Source: an uncultured Bacteroidia bacterium
GTDB taxonomy: Bacteria > Bacteroidota > Bacteroidia > Bacteroidales > UBA932
DNA: 64,000 nt
Direction of reading: 5' to 3'
Assembly (NCBI GenBank): GCA_902781705.1
Contig: CACZKE010000001.1
Location: 208,353-272,352, forward strand
The notes under the pieces are model-generated. The model saw nothing but the letters and a program-made list of their open reading frames with translations, was not told the origin of the DNA and searched no databases. This document shows positions 18,577 through 28,811 of the stretch, piece after piece (position 1 is the first letter of the stretch; each line of letters starts with the position of its first letter). A program made the position numbers and the translations under genes.

Positions 18577-19602
18577 ATGAAACTTGTCAAATATATAGGT
18601 AATCCCATCCTGTCCCCGCATCCCGACCATCCTTGGGAGAGTCTCGTGACCAGCAATCCCGGTGTTATCTACGACCAGGGTACCTTCCATATGCTGTACC
18701 GGGCTGCCGGTGACGATGAGGAGCACGTCATCCGTTTCGGCCATGCGGTGAGTACCGACGGATTCCATTTCACCCGCGTTTCCGATGCGCCGGCCTTCGG
18801 CCCCAGTGAGGACGGGCCGGACAGCGGCTGCGTGGAGGATCCCCGCATCGTCAGATTCGGCGACACCTTCTATGTCACGTACGCGTACAGGCCCTATGCA
18901 CCAGGACGCTACTGGACTTTCCCGCACGATACGGTCCGGTATCCCGAGGCCGATGCTTCCGCGCCCGAGGCCTGGAAGCAGAACCTGGGAAACACAGGGC
19001 TGGCGATGACAAAGGATTTCAAGCGCTTCCGTCGTTTAGGCCGGATTACGTCCCCGGTCCTGGACGACCGCGATGTCATCCTTTTCCCGGAGAAGGTGGC
19101 GGGGAAGTATGCACTGTTGCATCGGCCCAAACAATACGTGGGGCCTGCGTATGGGGTGGCGTATCCCTCCATCTGGATCAAGTTTTCGGACGATCTCCTG
19201 GACTGGGAGGACAAGCCCAGCCACCTGCTCCTGGCCGGACGTCCCGGCACTTGGGAGGAGAAGGTGGGTGGAAGTACGCCGCCCGTCCTGACGGAGGAAG
19301 GCTGGCTGATGCTCTACCATGGCGTGGCCGACGGCGGCCGTTCCCGGTACAGCGTCGGTGCCGCGCTGCTGGACCGGGACGATCCCCGGAAAATCATTGC
19401 CCGGCTGAGGGAACCGATCCTGGTACCGGAGTTCCCTTACGAGACGCAAGGGTGCTACGAAGGATGCGTCTTTCCGACGGGAAACGTCGTTGTGGACGGA
19501 ACGCTCTATGTCTATTACGGCGCGGCGGATCAGTATGTAGGCGTTGCGACCTGCCGCTTGGACGAACTCCTGCACGAATTGCTCGATTTCAAAAAAGTAT
19601 AA
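18577..19602 (+). CDS. GH130 mannoside phosphorylase or mannosidase (second type)
   Basis: 341 residues, no signal peptide, cytoplasmic. GH130 five-bladed-propeller motifs include GNPILSP at the N-terminus, GCVEDPRIV with the conserved Asp88, RDVILFPEK, VGGSTPPVLTEEGWLMLYHG and CYEGCVFPTG. It is distinct from the MGP-type enzyme at 13421. GH130_2-like enzymes phosphorolyse beta-1,4-mannooligosaccharides, while some relatives hydrolyse beta-1,2-mannosides, so the exact reaction is uncertain. Pairing with an SSS carrier suggests it acts on sugars imported by that carrier. Confidence 0.8.
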   Translation: MKLVKYIGNPILSPHPDHPWESLVTSNPGVIYDQGTFHMLYRAAGDDEEHVIRFGHAVSTDGFHFTRVSDAPAFGPSEDGPDSGCVEDPRIVRFGDTFYVTYAYRPYAPGRYWTFPHDTVRYPEADASAPEAWKQNLGNTGLAMTKDFKRFRRLGRITSPVLDDRDVILFPEKVAGKYALLHRPKQYVGPAYGVAYPSIWIKFSDDLLDWEDKPSHLLLAGRPGTWEEKVGGSTPPVLTEEGWLMLYHGVADGGRSRYSVGAALLDRDDPRKIIARLREPILVPEFPYETQGCYEGCVFPTGNVVVDGTLYVYYGAADQYVGVATCRLDELLHELLDFKKV

Positions 19603-19685
19603 TCATTGAGCAGAAATTAGAATTTATCTTAGGAAAAAACACGGTTACTTTGCAATGTAAGATCAGGACCACATTTCTGACACGG

Positions 19686-21131
19686 ATGAAACGCTTTTGG
19701 TTGGTTGTTATGGTGATGCTTGCCTGCGGGTGCTCCCGGACGGAGCGCCTGCGGGTCAGCGTATCGGATGCGGTCCTGCAGTCTTCCTATCTGGGCAACG
19801 GTGTCGAATGGGACCCCTACGACGAAGCCCCCGGCTGGGGTGTCGAAGTCTCGGATGCCGATTGGAAGAAATTGACCGCCCGCATGGATTTCCTCCGCCC
19901 CGGTTTCATCCGCTGCATGATCGGCGGCCAGAACTTGTATTATGACCACGGTGCCTTCGACCGGGAAAGGAACGCCGGCCCGCTCCTGAAACTGCTCGCT
20001 TACTGCCAGGAGCGGGGCATCGAAGTCCTGTTCGGAGAATTCAACCCGCCGGACAAGTCCCTGAAGGCCGATCCGGCCTGGGTGAAGATGAGCGTGGATT
20101 ATCTGGACTGGCTGGTGCAGGAAAAAGGTTTCGACTGCATCCGCCATTTCATCATCTTCAACGAACCCGACGGGGACTGGGCCACCCCGGAGGGCGATTA
20201 TGCTTTCTGGAAGTCCATGATGGAGCGTTTCCATCAGGAGATGGCCCTCCATCCGGGTCTGCTGGACAAGGTCTCCCTGGCGGGACCGGATGTGGTGGTG
20301 GAATACCGCAACCCGGCATCGGCCTATGACGCCCCCGGCTGGGTGGCGCAGACTGCGGCTGACCTGGACTCCCTGGTCGGCCTGTATGACATTCACGCCT
20401 ATCCGGGACAGCAGCAGGTCCGGAGCGGCGCTTTCGCCGATCTGCTGCAGGAATACCGCATCCCGGAGGGGAAGCGGCTCGTCCTCGGAGAGGCCGGTTA
20501 CAAGTACTGGCGCGAAGAGGATGCGGCGCTGCAGGCGGAGAACGACCGCCGGGCGGCGGCATCCCCTTATACCCAGGGGACGGACAGCCAGATGCTCTGC
20601 GGTGATTTCTTCTATGGGCTGGACCTTTCCGTCCTGGCGATGGACGTGATGAACGGCGGCGTGTCCGGCATGGCCGTCTGGATGCTGGACGATGCGCTGC
20701 ACGCCGGCGGCGACAGTCCCCGGAACCTCAAGGTATGGGGCTTCTGGAATATTCTGGGAGAGGAACTCTTCGGTGATCCCTCCCTGGAAGATCCCAAACC
20801 TTCTTTCTACGGCTGGGCACTGATGAGCCGGTTTTTCCCAGCCGGCTGCGACATCCTCCGGGTGGAGGCGCCGCCGATGGAAGGCCTGCGGATGGCCGCC
20901 GCCGTCCTGGACGGACGGCACACGCTGGCCGTCGTGAACTTCTCCGACACGGACCGGAACCTGGAAGTGCATCTGCCGCTTTCGGGCGCCGTCCGTTATG
21001 AATACGTGGAGGGTGCCTGTCCGGCCGATGCAGACGGCCTGCCCGTCCCCGTATCGACCGGTATCGGCGGGAAACGGCACGAAGTGGCCGTGCCCGCGCA
21101 GAGCCTGGTCCTCCTGACCGACATGCCATAA
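19686..21131 (+). CDS. Clan GH-A glycoside hydrolase lipoprotein of unassigned family
   Basis: 481 residues from ATG 19686; upstream in-frame sequence belongs to the preceding gene's shadow. The signal ends at MLACGC. The TIM barrel shows HFIIFNEPDGDW, where NEP marks the acid/base Glu, KRLVLGEAGYKYW with a candidate nucleophile Glu, and VSGMAVWMLDDALH. A C-terminal beta-sandwich follows (HTLAVVNFSDTDRNLEVHLPL). GH39 or GH5-like affiliation is possible, but I do not recognise a specific family. An 83-base gap with a TTACTTTG box (19645-19652) separates it from the GH130 gene, so it may start a sub-operon. Confidence 0.65.
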   Translation: MKRFWLVVMVMLACGCSRTERLRVSVSDAVLQSSYLGNGVEWDPYDEAPGWGVEVSDADWKKLTARMDFLRPGFIRCMIGGQNLYYDHGAFDRERNAGPLLKLLAYCQERGIEVLFGEFNPPDKSLKADPAWVKMSVDYLDWLVQEKGFDCIRHFIIFNEPDGDWATPEGDYAFWKSMMERFHQEMALHPGLLDKVSLAGPDVVVEYRNPASAYDAPGWVAQTAADLDSLVGLYDIHAYPGQQQVRSGAFADLLQEYRIPEGKRLVLGEAGYKYWREEDAALQAENDRRAAASPYTQGTDSQMLCGDFFYGLDLSVLAMDVMNGGVSGMAVWMLDDALHAGGDSPRNLKVWGFWNILGEELFGDPSLEDPKPSFYGWALMSRFFPAGCDILRVEAPPMEGLRMAAAVLDGRHTLAVVNFSDTDRNLEVHLPLSGAVRYEYVEGACPADADGLPVPVSTGIGGKRHEVAVPAQSLVLLTDMP

Positions 21132-21152
21132 AAACTTTATAGTCTTAACGAT

Positions 21153-22190
21153 ATGAATACATTCGTCAACCGATTCGTCATCGGGGCATCCGCCTTTGTC
21201 GCCGTGCTTTCCTGCACCGAGGCGCCCCGCAACACGGAACCCCTGGTGGACCCCTGGCTCCGTGAGCGTACGCCGGTCAATCTCCGCCTGGAGTCCCAGA
21301 TCGGCGCCGCCGTCATCTCCGACGACTGGCGCAACGACGGGGAAGGATCCATTGTCGTGAACCTCATCACCAGCGGACTGGACATGTCCGCCGTGAAAGT
21401 GGAAGCCCTGGATTTCAAGTTCCCGGACAGCGAGTACTGCCCGAAGGCCAGCGTCGCCCCCGGCGGGACGCTGGACTTCAGTTCTGGAAAGGCATCCTTC
21501 ACCGTGACGGCCTACAACGGTGAAACACGCACGTACACGGTAAGTTACACCCAGTTCAAGGACCCGCTGGAAGGAACGTATACCTTTACCCAGGTCGGTG
21601 GTCTGCTTGACGGCAGCGCTCCTCCCTGTGCCTTCATCATCGTGGGTGGATGGGACGACGCGGTCGTGCGTTCCACGGTCATGGACAAATGGTGGCACTG
21701 GGGCACCGGCTACATGCCTACCGACGAGGACGACAACACCCTGAGTTTCCGTCTGGAGGAGGCCGATCCCGAGACCGGCGCCACTTACGGCACCCTGGTG
21801 AATACCCCTGGCGACAACGGCCTGTATGCCAATTACATGTACAACAACAGCATCGATGTCAACGACAAGTACCGGATCTTCCCGGCCGGAAAGAGCCGCT
21901 GGGCGAAGCCCGGTGACGGGACGATCGTCGTTTACGACTATGCGGACGAGGAGTATGCGAACCCGCTCTGGAGCGTGGAACTCGTCGAAGGAGGCGACCA
22001 TACTTATGCCGGCCAGACGTTCAACGTACCGAACCTCGCCTTCGGCCGCAGTTTCCCGGGTCCCTTCGACGTCATCGACTGGAACTGGCCGGACACCCGC
22101 TGGTTCACGGACAACGTCCGCAATACCTTCTGGCTCGTGAAGAAGGACGCCGACACGCCCATCCCCGACCACTCCGATTATCTGGACTAA
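21153..22190 (+). CDS. Putative surface glycan-binding lipoprotein
   Basis: 345 residues. A lipoprotein signal ends at VAVLSC. The first half is an Ig-like domain (VNLRLESQIGAAVISDDW, KASFTVTAYNGETRTYTVSYT) of the type seen in DUF5018-like surface proteins. The second half is aromatic-rich (DKWWHWGTGYMP, NYMYNNSIDVNDKYRIFPAG, VIDWNWPDTRWF) and lacks any catalytic signature. A comparable TG..NG..NY....D....Y...P.G pattern recurs twice in the lipoprotein at 40270. It lies between a hydrolase and a GH26, so a mannan-binding accessory role is inferred. Confidence 0.65.
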   Translation: MNTFVNRFVIGASAFVAVLSCTEAPRNTEPLVDPWLRERTPVNLRLESQIGAAVISDDWRNDGEGSIVVNLITSGLDMSAVKVEALDFKFPDSEYCPKASVAPGGTLDFSSGKASFTVTAYNGETRTYTVSYTQFKDPLEGTYTFTQVGGLLDGSAPPCAFIIVGGWDDAVVRSTVMDKWWHWGTGYMPTDEDDNTLSFRLEEADPETGATYGTLVNTPGDNGLYANYMYNNSIDVNDKYRIFPAGKSRWAKPGDGTIVVYDYADEEYANPLWSVELVEGGDHTYAGQTFNVPNLAFGRSFPGPFDVIDWNWPDTRWFTDNVRNTFWLVKKDADTPIPDHSDYLD

Positions 22191-22205
22191 GCCATGCGGA
22201 AGGAC

Positions 22206-23654
22206 ATGAATACGATCCTTTCCCTCTTCGCCCTCGTCGGTGTGCTGGTCTCCTCCTGCGGCAAACCGGATCCGGATCCGGTCGTCCCGTCGGACACCCG
22301 GCACATGAGCTTTGCCAAGGACGCCGTGGAGGTGGGCTACGCCGAGACGGGCTTCTCCGTCAGCGTCGATGCCAACTTCGACTACTCCGTGGATATCCAG
22401 GCCGACTGGATCGTCGCCGATCCGGCCCGGACCTCCACCTCCACCACACAATACTTCATCGCCCGGGCGAATGAAACGACTTCCTCCCGGTCGGCCAAGA
22501 TCCGTTTCGCCGACAAGAAGGACCGCTACTTCGCCAAGGACGTGACCGTCACCCAGGCGGCCAATCCGGTGGAGAAGGTGACTCTCAAGATCGTGGACAA
22601 GGACGCCACGGATGAGACGAAGGCCCTCCTCGCGAACCTCTGGGCCGTTGCCGACAAGGGATGGATGTTCGGCCACCACGACGACCTCTGGTACGGCCGC
22701 TACTGGTATGACGAGGCCGGAAACTCCGATACGAAAGCCGTCTGCGGCGATTATCCGGGCGTTTTCAGCGTGGATTTCGCCGAAATCATGGACGACCGCC
22801 ACGGAAGCAGCGCCAACGCCATCCGCCGCCGCGTGATCCTCGAAGCCCGCGAAAGGGGAGAGGTGATCCTCGCGTGCATCCACATCAACAATCCCAAGAC
22901 GGGAGGCGATTCCTGGGACAACTCTTCCAAGGACGTCGTGAAGGAAATCCTTACGGCGGGAACGGCTACCCGGACCAAGTACCTGACCTGGCTGGACCGC
23001 TGCGCCGACTTTGCGAACAACCTCAAGGACAGCCGCGGAAAACTCATTCCGGTCATCTTCCGGATGTACCATGAACATACTCAGGGCTGGTCCTGGTGGG
23101 GCTCCTCCTGCACCACCGCCTCCGAGTTCGTGGAGTTCTGGCAGTTCACGGTCAAGTACCTCCGCGACACCAAGGGCGTCCACAACTTCCTGTATGCGGT
23201 TTCCCCGCAGATGGATGCCAATTACGGCGACGGTACGAAGGACCGCCTCCTGTTCCGCTGGCCCGGCGACGATTGGGTGGACTTCATCGGCATGGACTGC
23301 TACCATGGCACCAACGATGACGCTTTCCAGTCCAACGTCAAGGCCCTGGAGGCCCTCTCCCTGGAGAAGAAGAAGCCCTGCGGAGTGACCGAGGACGGCA
23401 AGGAATCCTTCACCGAGACGGATTTCTGGACCCGTCACGTCGTGGCCCCCGTCGGTGACCGGCGCATTTCGCTGGTGACGATGTGGCGCAACAAATATGT
23501 CGGGAACAACGAATCCGACAAGCACTACTACAGCGTCTATCCCGGCCATCCGTCCGAGGACGATTTCCGGAAGATGTACAACGAGCCGCGCAGTCTGTTC
23601 AGCCGGGACCTCCCGGACATGTACACCCTGCCGGAAGGCTATGAAATCAAATAA
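22206..23654 (+). CDS. GH26 beta-mannanase lipoprotein with BACON-type domain
   Basis: 482 residues from ATG 22206. The ATG at 22194 adds four residues, but MNTILSLFALVG makes the better signal, ending at LVSSC. A BACON-like Ig domain (about 35-125, ending DVTVTQAANP) leads into the GH26 barrel: MFGHHDDLWYGRYW, ACIHINNPKTGG, FRMYHEHTQGWSWWG (acid/base Glu290) and GVTEDGKES (candidate nucleophile Glu396). It is the third GH26 of the locus. YHEH in place of the usual WHEN and TED in place of SEx suggest a different subsite architecture. Confidence 0.85.
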   Translation: MNTILSLFALVGVLVSSCGKPDPDPVVPSDTRHMSFAKDAVEVGYAETGFSVSVDANFDYSVDIQADWIVADPARTSTSTTQYFIARANETTSSRSAKIRFADKKDRYFAKDVTVTQAANPVEKVTLKIVDKDATDETKALLANLWAVADKGWMFGHHDDLWYGRYWYDEAGNSDTKAVCGDYPGVFSVDFAEIMDDRHGSSANAIRRRVILEARERGEVILACIHINNPKTGGDSWDNSSKDVVKEILTAGTATRTKYLTWLDRCADFANNLKDSRGKLIPVIFRMYHEHTQGWSWWGSSCTTASEFVEFWQFTVKYLRDTKGVHNFLYAVSPQMDANYGDGTKDRLLFRWPGDDWVDFIGMDCYHGTNDDAFQSNVKALEALSLEKKKPCGVTEDGKESFTETDFWTRHVVAPVGDRRISLVTMWRNKYVGNNESDKHYYSVYPGHPSEDDFRKMYNEPRSLFSRDLPDMYTLPEGYEIK

Positions 23655-23666
23655 AACCTTACGATA

Positions 23667-26600
23667 ATGACTAAGACACTGAAAACTGTCCTGGCATGCG
23701 CGCTTGCCGCGCTGCTCGGAACCGTCGGCCCGGCGCTGCAGGCGCAGGGTACGCGGACGGTCGGAGGTACCGTCTTGGACGAACGCGGGGAGCCCCTGTA
23801 CGGCGCCTTCGTCGTCCAGCAGGGGACTTCCAACGGCGTCTCCACCGACTTGGACGGCAAGTACTCCATCCGGGTACCGGCCGGGCAGGTCGTGCTCGAA
23901 TTCCAGTTCATCGGGTACACGACCCTCGCGAAGACCGTCCCGGCGTCGCAGAGCGTCCTGGATGTCACGATGTCGATGGACACCAACCTCATGGACGAAG
24001 TCGTGGTCACGGCCTTCGCCACCCAGAAAAAGGTGAACGTGACGGGCGCCATCTCCTCCGTGAACGGCAGCGACATTCTGTCGGCCCCGGTCTCCAACAT
24101 CTCCAACGCCCTCATCGGCAACACCCCGGGCGTGGCCGGTCTCCAGACTTCCGGTGAGCCGGGCCGCAACGCGGCGAACATCTATGTCCGCGGTGTCTCC
24201 ACCTACGGATCTTCCACCCCGCTCATCATCATCGACGGGGTCGAGCAGGCGTCCGAGCAGGCCTTCGCCGAGTTCAATGCCATGGACCCGAACGAAATCC
24301 AGGGCATCAGCGTCCTCAAGGATGCGGCCTCCACGGCCGTGTACGGTGTCCGCGGTGCGAACGGCGTCATCATCGTGACGACCAAGCGCGGTTCCCAGGG
24401 TAAGCCGGTCATCAACTTCTCCGCCAACTACGGCCTTACCCAGGCGACGCAGTTGCAGGAGGGCGTGACGGCCTACGAGTACGCCCTGTTCCGCAACGAG
24501 GCCATCCGCAACGAGCAGAAGGCCTATCCGGGCAACGAAGGCCTCAATTCGTACATCTATGACGACTACGACCTGTGGAAGTTCAAGAACAACCGCGACT
24601 TCACCCCGCAGGAAGTGGATGCGATGACGAACCTCACCGACGCGCAGAAGGAGCAGCTCAAGAACAGCCCGGCCCTCTACTATGCCGACCACAACCTGTA
24701 CAAGGAGCAGTTCAACAAACTGGCGCCGCAGTACCAGGCGAACCTGAACGTGGCGGGCGGTACCGACCGGGTGAAGTACTTCGTCTCCTTCGGTTACTTC
24801 CGTCAGGAGGGTATCACGAGTTCCGTGCAGTACTATGGGGCCGACACCCGTTCCCTGTTCAACCGCTACAACTTCCGTTCGAACTTCGACATCAAGATCA
24901 CCGACCGCACCACCCTCACCGTCAATTCCGCCGGCCAGTTCGGCGAGACCACGGGCCCGGGCAACGGCGCGGACGCCTACGACCTCTCCGGCCGTTACAA
25001 GATCATCATGCAGTACATCTACGACTGTAATCCGTTCATCAGCCCGGGCATCGTGGAGGACCATCTGATCAGCGGCTTCGCCGGCATCGCCGGTTCCGCC
25101 CAGAACCCCCTCGCCACGAAGACCAACAGCAGCATCGGCTTCCAGAACGCCGTGTACAACCTCCTGACGAGCGGAACGGCCACCGTCTACAACAGCCTTC
25201 TGGACAACACCCTGAAGTTGAACCACAGGATGGACTACCTGCTGAAGAACCTCTCTTCCCATGTCACGGTATCCTATCAGGACAACTACAACCGGTATGT
25301 CCGGTACACCCCGTCCCTCCCTTCCTACAGCATCCAGCGCAATGCGGAGAATCCGCTGAAGTACGACTTCTTCGGCGGCTCCATGGGCGGCGGCTCCTTC
25401 AATTCCTACGGCTATTCCAACTGGAACAAGTTCTATGTGGACGCCGGCTTCGACTGGAACGGATCCTTCGGGGACCACAACTGGTCGGCCCTCCTCCTGG
25501 GCAAGGCCTCCAAGTTCACGATGCCGTCCGACTCCTACCACGTGCCTTCCGGCATCATGGGTTTCGTGGGCCGTGTCACCTACAACTACGCCGACCGCTA
25601 CATGGCCGAGGTGAACGTGGGTTACAACGGTACCGAGCAGTTCGCGGAAGGACACCGGTTCGGTCTGTTCCCGGCCGTCTCGGTGGGTTGGGTTCCGACC
25701 CTGGAACCCTGGTTCCCCCAGAACGATGTCCTGAGTTTCCTGAAACTCCGCGTTTCTTACGGCGAGGTGGGTAACGACCAACTCGGCGCCAGCCGCCGGT
25801 ATTACTACCTGCCCAACACCTGGAACCTGAACCAGGGCGGCTACTGGCTCGGAAACGGCGACGGATCGGCTCCCAACACCTATTTCGAAGGTGCGACCGA
25901 GGGCAGTCTCGGCAACAAGGACATCACCTGGGAGCGTGCTCGCAAGTTCGACGCCGGCGTGGAATCCAAGTTCTTCCGGAACCGCCTCTCCATCGACTAT
26001 GACTGGTTCTACGAGAAACGTAACAACATCCTCACCACCCTGGGCATCATCCCGGCCATCTACGGTGTGAGCCAGAGCGATGTCCCGCCGGCCAACGTGG
26101 GTATTACGATGAACAAGGGTTACGAGGTCGTGGTGAACTGGACCGACAAGGTCGGTGACCTGCTTTATACGCTGGGAGCGGACCTGAGTTATTCCCGCAA
26201 CAAGATCATCTACATGGCCGAGGCCAACAACCCCTACGAGTGGATGAACAAGACCGGCCACATGATCGGCCAGCGTTTCGGCCTGCAGAGCGACGGCCTG
26301 TTCAACACCCAGGCCGAACTGGACGCCCGTCCCGAGAACACCTATACCGGCAACCAGGCCACCCTGGGCGACATCCGCTACAAGGACCTGGACGGGGACG
26401 GCAAGATCAACCAGAACGACGTGGGCCCCATCGGCTTCCCGCGCTACGCGATGTACCACTTCAACTTCAAGGTACAACTCGGTTACAGGGGCTTCGACCT
26501 GAAACTGCTCTTCACGGGCAGCAAGGACGGCTCCTACTACCTGCCCAGCGGTTACACCATCCCGTTCTACAAGAATGCGGGCAACGCCTGGAAATGGCAG

Positions 26601-26954
26601 TACGACGGCCGCTGGACCGAGGCGAAGTACCTCGCCGGGGAAGAGATCACCTATCCCCGTGCCGTGTACTCCGGCGACACCTCCCACAACAACTTCCTGA
26701 CCAGCGACTACTGGATGGTCTCCTCCGACCACTTCAAACTCAAGAACGTGGAACTCGGCTACACCTTCGACCTGGGCAAGGGCGGCCGCGACACCATCCT
26801 GCAGGGCGTGCGCCTGTATGTCAATGCGAACAACATCTACACTTTCCGGAACGCGCTGACCCGCTACGGAATCGACCCTGAAGCGACGGACGGCAGCACC
26901 TACGTGTATCCGCTCACCCGGATCATCATGGCCGGCATCAGTTTCCGTTTCTAA
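23667..26954 (+). CDS. SusC-like TonB-dependent glycan transporter (pair 2)
   Basis: 1095 residues. A signal peptide ends at GPALQAQ, followed by a CarboxypepD_reg-like domain (VGGTVLDERGEPL, SNGVSTDLDGKYSI, VLEFQFIGYTTL), a TonB-box region (DEVVVTAFATQKKVNVTGAI), a plug (LIIIDGVEQ, ISVLKDAASTAVYGVRGANGVIIVTTKRG) and a barrel ending ISFRF. Its SusD partner begins 13 bases downstream. It is the second of three SusC proteins in the locus and diverges clearly from the first, so it probably takes another mannan fragment size or decoration. Confidence 0.95.
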   Translation: MTKTLKTVLACALAALLGTVGPALQAQGTRTVGGTVLDERGEPLYGAFVVQQGTSNGVSTDLDGKYSIRVPAGQVVLEFQFIGYTTLAKTVPASQSVLDVTMSMDTNLMDEVVVTAFATQKKVNVTGAISSVNGSDILSAPVSNISNALIGNTPGVAGLQTSGEPGRNAANIYVRGVSTYGSSTPLIIIDGVEQASEQAFAEFNAMDPNEIQGISVLKDAASTAVYGVRGANGVIIVTTKRGSQGKPVINFSANYGLTQATQLQEGVTAYEYALFRNEAIRNEQKAYPGNEGLNSYIYDDYDLWKFKNNRDFTPQEVDAMTNLTDAQKEQLKNSPALYYADHNLYKEQFNKLAPQYQANLNVAGGTDRVKYFVSFGYFRQEGITSSVQYYGADTRSLFNRYNFRSNFDIKITDRTTLTVNSAGQFGETTGPGNGADAYDLSGRYKIIMQYIYDCNPFISPGIVEDHLISGFAGIAGSAQNPLATKTNSSIGFQNAVYNLLTSGTATVYNSLLDNTLKLNHRMDYLLKNLSSHVTVSYQDNYNRYVRYTPSLPSYSIQRNAENPLKYDFFGGSMGGGSFNSYGYSNWNKFYVDAGFDWNGSFGDHNWSALLLGKASKFTMPSDSYHVPSGIMGFVGRVTYNYADRYMAEVNVGYNGTEQFAEGHRFGLFPAVSVGWVPTLEPWFPQNDVLSFLKLRVSYGEVGNDQLGASRRYYYLPNTWNLNQGGYWLGNGDGSAPNTYFEGATEGSLGNKDITWERARKFDAGVESKFFRNRLSIDYDWFYEKRNNILTTLGIIPAIYGVSQSDVPPANVGITMNKGYEVVVNWTDKVGDLLYTLGADLSYSRNKIIYMAEANNPYEWMNKTGHMIGQRFGLQSDGLFNTQAELDARPENTYTGNQATLGDIRYKDLDGDGKINQNDVGPIGFPRYAMYHFNFKVQLGYRGFDLKLLFTGSKDGSYYLPSGYTIPFYKNAGNAWKWQYDGRWTEAKYLAGEEITYPRAVYSGDTSHNNFLTSDYWMVSSDHFKLKNVELGYTFDLGKGGRDTILQGVRLYVNANNIYTFRNALTRYGIDPEATDGSTYVYPLTRIIMAGISFRF

Positions 26955-26967
26955 AACTCCGCGAGAC

Positions 26968-28794
26968 ATGAAAAAGATTATCACCATACTCTTCACGACG
27001 GCGGTTCTGTCCGTCACCTCGTGCAGCCTCTTCCTCGAGAAGCCGGATACCACGGGTACCGTGGACCAGGAGGCGGTGTTCTCCACCACGAAGAATGCCC
27101 GCGCCGCCCTGATGTCCTGCTATCGCAACGTCCTCCGCCACGGCTGGCCGGGCGGCATGGGCATCGGCCACTGTACCTACGGGGCCATCTCCGGCGAGGT
27201 GGGCCGCGGCTACAACTGGCACGGCAGTTACCATATCTCCCAGCAGGGCCTGACCGTGAACGGCACGGACGGCTCCGATGCGGGTGCCGAAAACTACGGC
27301 AACAACTGGCGCTTCATCCGGGAGTGCTACATCGTCATCGAGAACGTGGACAACGTCGCGGACATGTCCGACGCGGACAAGGCCGTGATCAAGGCCGAAG
27401 CCACGGCGCTCATCGCCTATCGCTACATGGGCATGTTCTACCGCTACGGCGGCGTGCCCATCGTGGAGAAGTCCTTCGAATCCTCCGACGACCTGAGCGC
27501 TCCGCGCGCCTCGCTCGCCGAGATGGTCGAATTCATCACCCGCCTTTGCGACGAGGCCGCCGAGGTCCTTCCCGCCAAGTGGGACGGGGCCAACACCGGC
27601 CGTATGACCAAGGGCGCCGCCCTAGCCATCAAGGCCCGGACGCTGCTTTTCGCCGCCCGTCCGCTGTTCAACAGCGCGACCCCTTACCTGGACAACGGCG
27701 AACACAATGACTTGATCTGTTTCGGAAATGCGGACAAGGAGCGCTGGAAAGCGGCCATCGACGCCAACGAGGCGGTCCTCGCCTGGGCGGCCGCGAACGG
27801 CGTGGCCCTCTTGAACACCGGCGGCGCCGGTGCGGGGCAGCCCAATCCGAATGCCTTCGACGACTACGGCAAGGCGACGTCGGTCCCCGCCAACGAGGAA
27901 CTGATCCTCGCCTACAAGTTCGACGACACCGGCGGCTGGGATCCCCTGGTGAACTTCATCAACACCTCCCGCTACCAGGGCAACAACCGTTACGATACCG
28001 ACTGCAGCGGCGTCCTGACGAACCACCTGGAGAAGTACTGGGCCGCCGACGGCTCCGAGATGTCCTGGCCGAAGGTCGGTGACGCGCTTCCCCGGAACGG
28101 CTCCGACTGGGTCGCCAACGTCGCGAAGATCGAGCCGCGCGCCAAGGCCGACATCAAGTTCGGCGGTCACGACTCCGCGAACAATCCCGGCGACTATTAC
28201 TGGCAGAATGCCGGCTGGAACCGCGGCGGCTATGCGGCCGACAAGGACAAGGGCGACGTCTTCCCCAATGCCATCGACAGTGACAAGGGCTGCGGCGAGC
28301 GCACGAAGTTCTTCTACCATGCGGGCAGCCGTACCTGGTTCGAACCGCCGCTCTTCCGCCTGGCCGAGACCTACCTCAACCTGGCGGAGGCCTACAACGA
28401 GTACGGCAACAGCGCCAAGGCCCTGGAGAACCTGAACAAGGTCCACAACCGCGCCGGTCTCCCGGCCGTCACCGAGACCGACCAGGCGAAACTCCGCGCC
28501 ATCATCCAGCGCGAATGTGCCGTCGAATTCTTCCAGGAGAACCACCGTTACTACGACGTGAAGCATTGGAAACTGGCCGATATCGGGAACGGTATCTGCG
28601 GCGGTGCGATGCGGATGCTCCAGTTCAACATCAAGAACGATGACAGTGTGGTTTGGCCGTACGCGGCGAACAATGTCGAGACTTACTGGGACGCCGTCGC
28701 CTACAATTCCTACTGGTCCGACGCGATGTTCCTGGAGCCGTTCCCCCAGACCGAAATCAACAAGGGAACCATTACCCAGAACCCCGGTTATTGA
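26968..28794 (+). CDS. SusD-like surface glycan-binding lipoprotein (pair 2)
   Basis: 608 residues. The lipoprotein signal ends at VLSVTSC, followed by SLFLEKPDTTGTVDQEAVF. SusD/RagB features are the ALIAYRYMGMFYRYGGVPIVE helix, the GAALAIKARTLLFAARPLFN helix and the C-terminal PLFRLAETYLNLAEAYNEYG and FFQENHRYYDVKHWK segments. It pairs with the SusC encoded 13 bases upstream. A third susC follows after 17 bases. Confidence 0.95.
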   Translation: MKKIITILFTTAVLSVTSCSLFLEKPDTTGTVDQEAVFSTTKNARAALMSCYRNVLRHGWPGGMGIGHCTYGAISGEVGRGYNWHGSYHISQQGLTVNGTDGSDAGAENYGNNWRFIRECYIVIENVDNVADMSDADKAVIKAEATALIAYRYMGMFYRYGGVPIVEKSFESSDDLSAPRASLAEMVEFITRLCDEAAEVLPAKWDGANTGRMTKGAALAIKARTLLFAARPLFNSATPYLDNGEHNDLICFGNADKERWKAAIDANEAVLAWAAANGVALLNTGGAGAGQPNPNAFDDYGKATSVPANEELILAYKFDDTGGWDPLVNFINTSRYQGNNRYDTDCSGVLTNHLEKYWAADGSEMSWPKVGDALPRNGSDWVANVAKIEPRAKADIKFGGHDSANNPGDYYWQNAGWNRGGYAADKDKGDVFPNAIDSDKGCGERTKFFYHAGSRTWFEPPLFRLAETYLNLAEAYNEYGNSAKALENLNKVHNRAGLPAVTETDQAKLRAIIQRECAVEFFQENHRYYDVKHWKLADIGNGICGGAMRMLQFNIKNDDSVVWPYAANNVETYWDAVAYNSYWSDAMFLEPFPQTEINKGTITQNPGY

Positions 28795-28811
28795 TTGAAA
28801 GGAGGATTGCT

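Noticed and set aside
19629-27089. 2486-codon open frame on the - strand opposite the block 2 genes
   Set aside because: It is an antisense shadow of GH, lipoprotein and SusC genes; composition is low-complexity His/Val/Gly/Arg typical of shadows.
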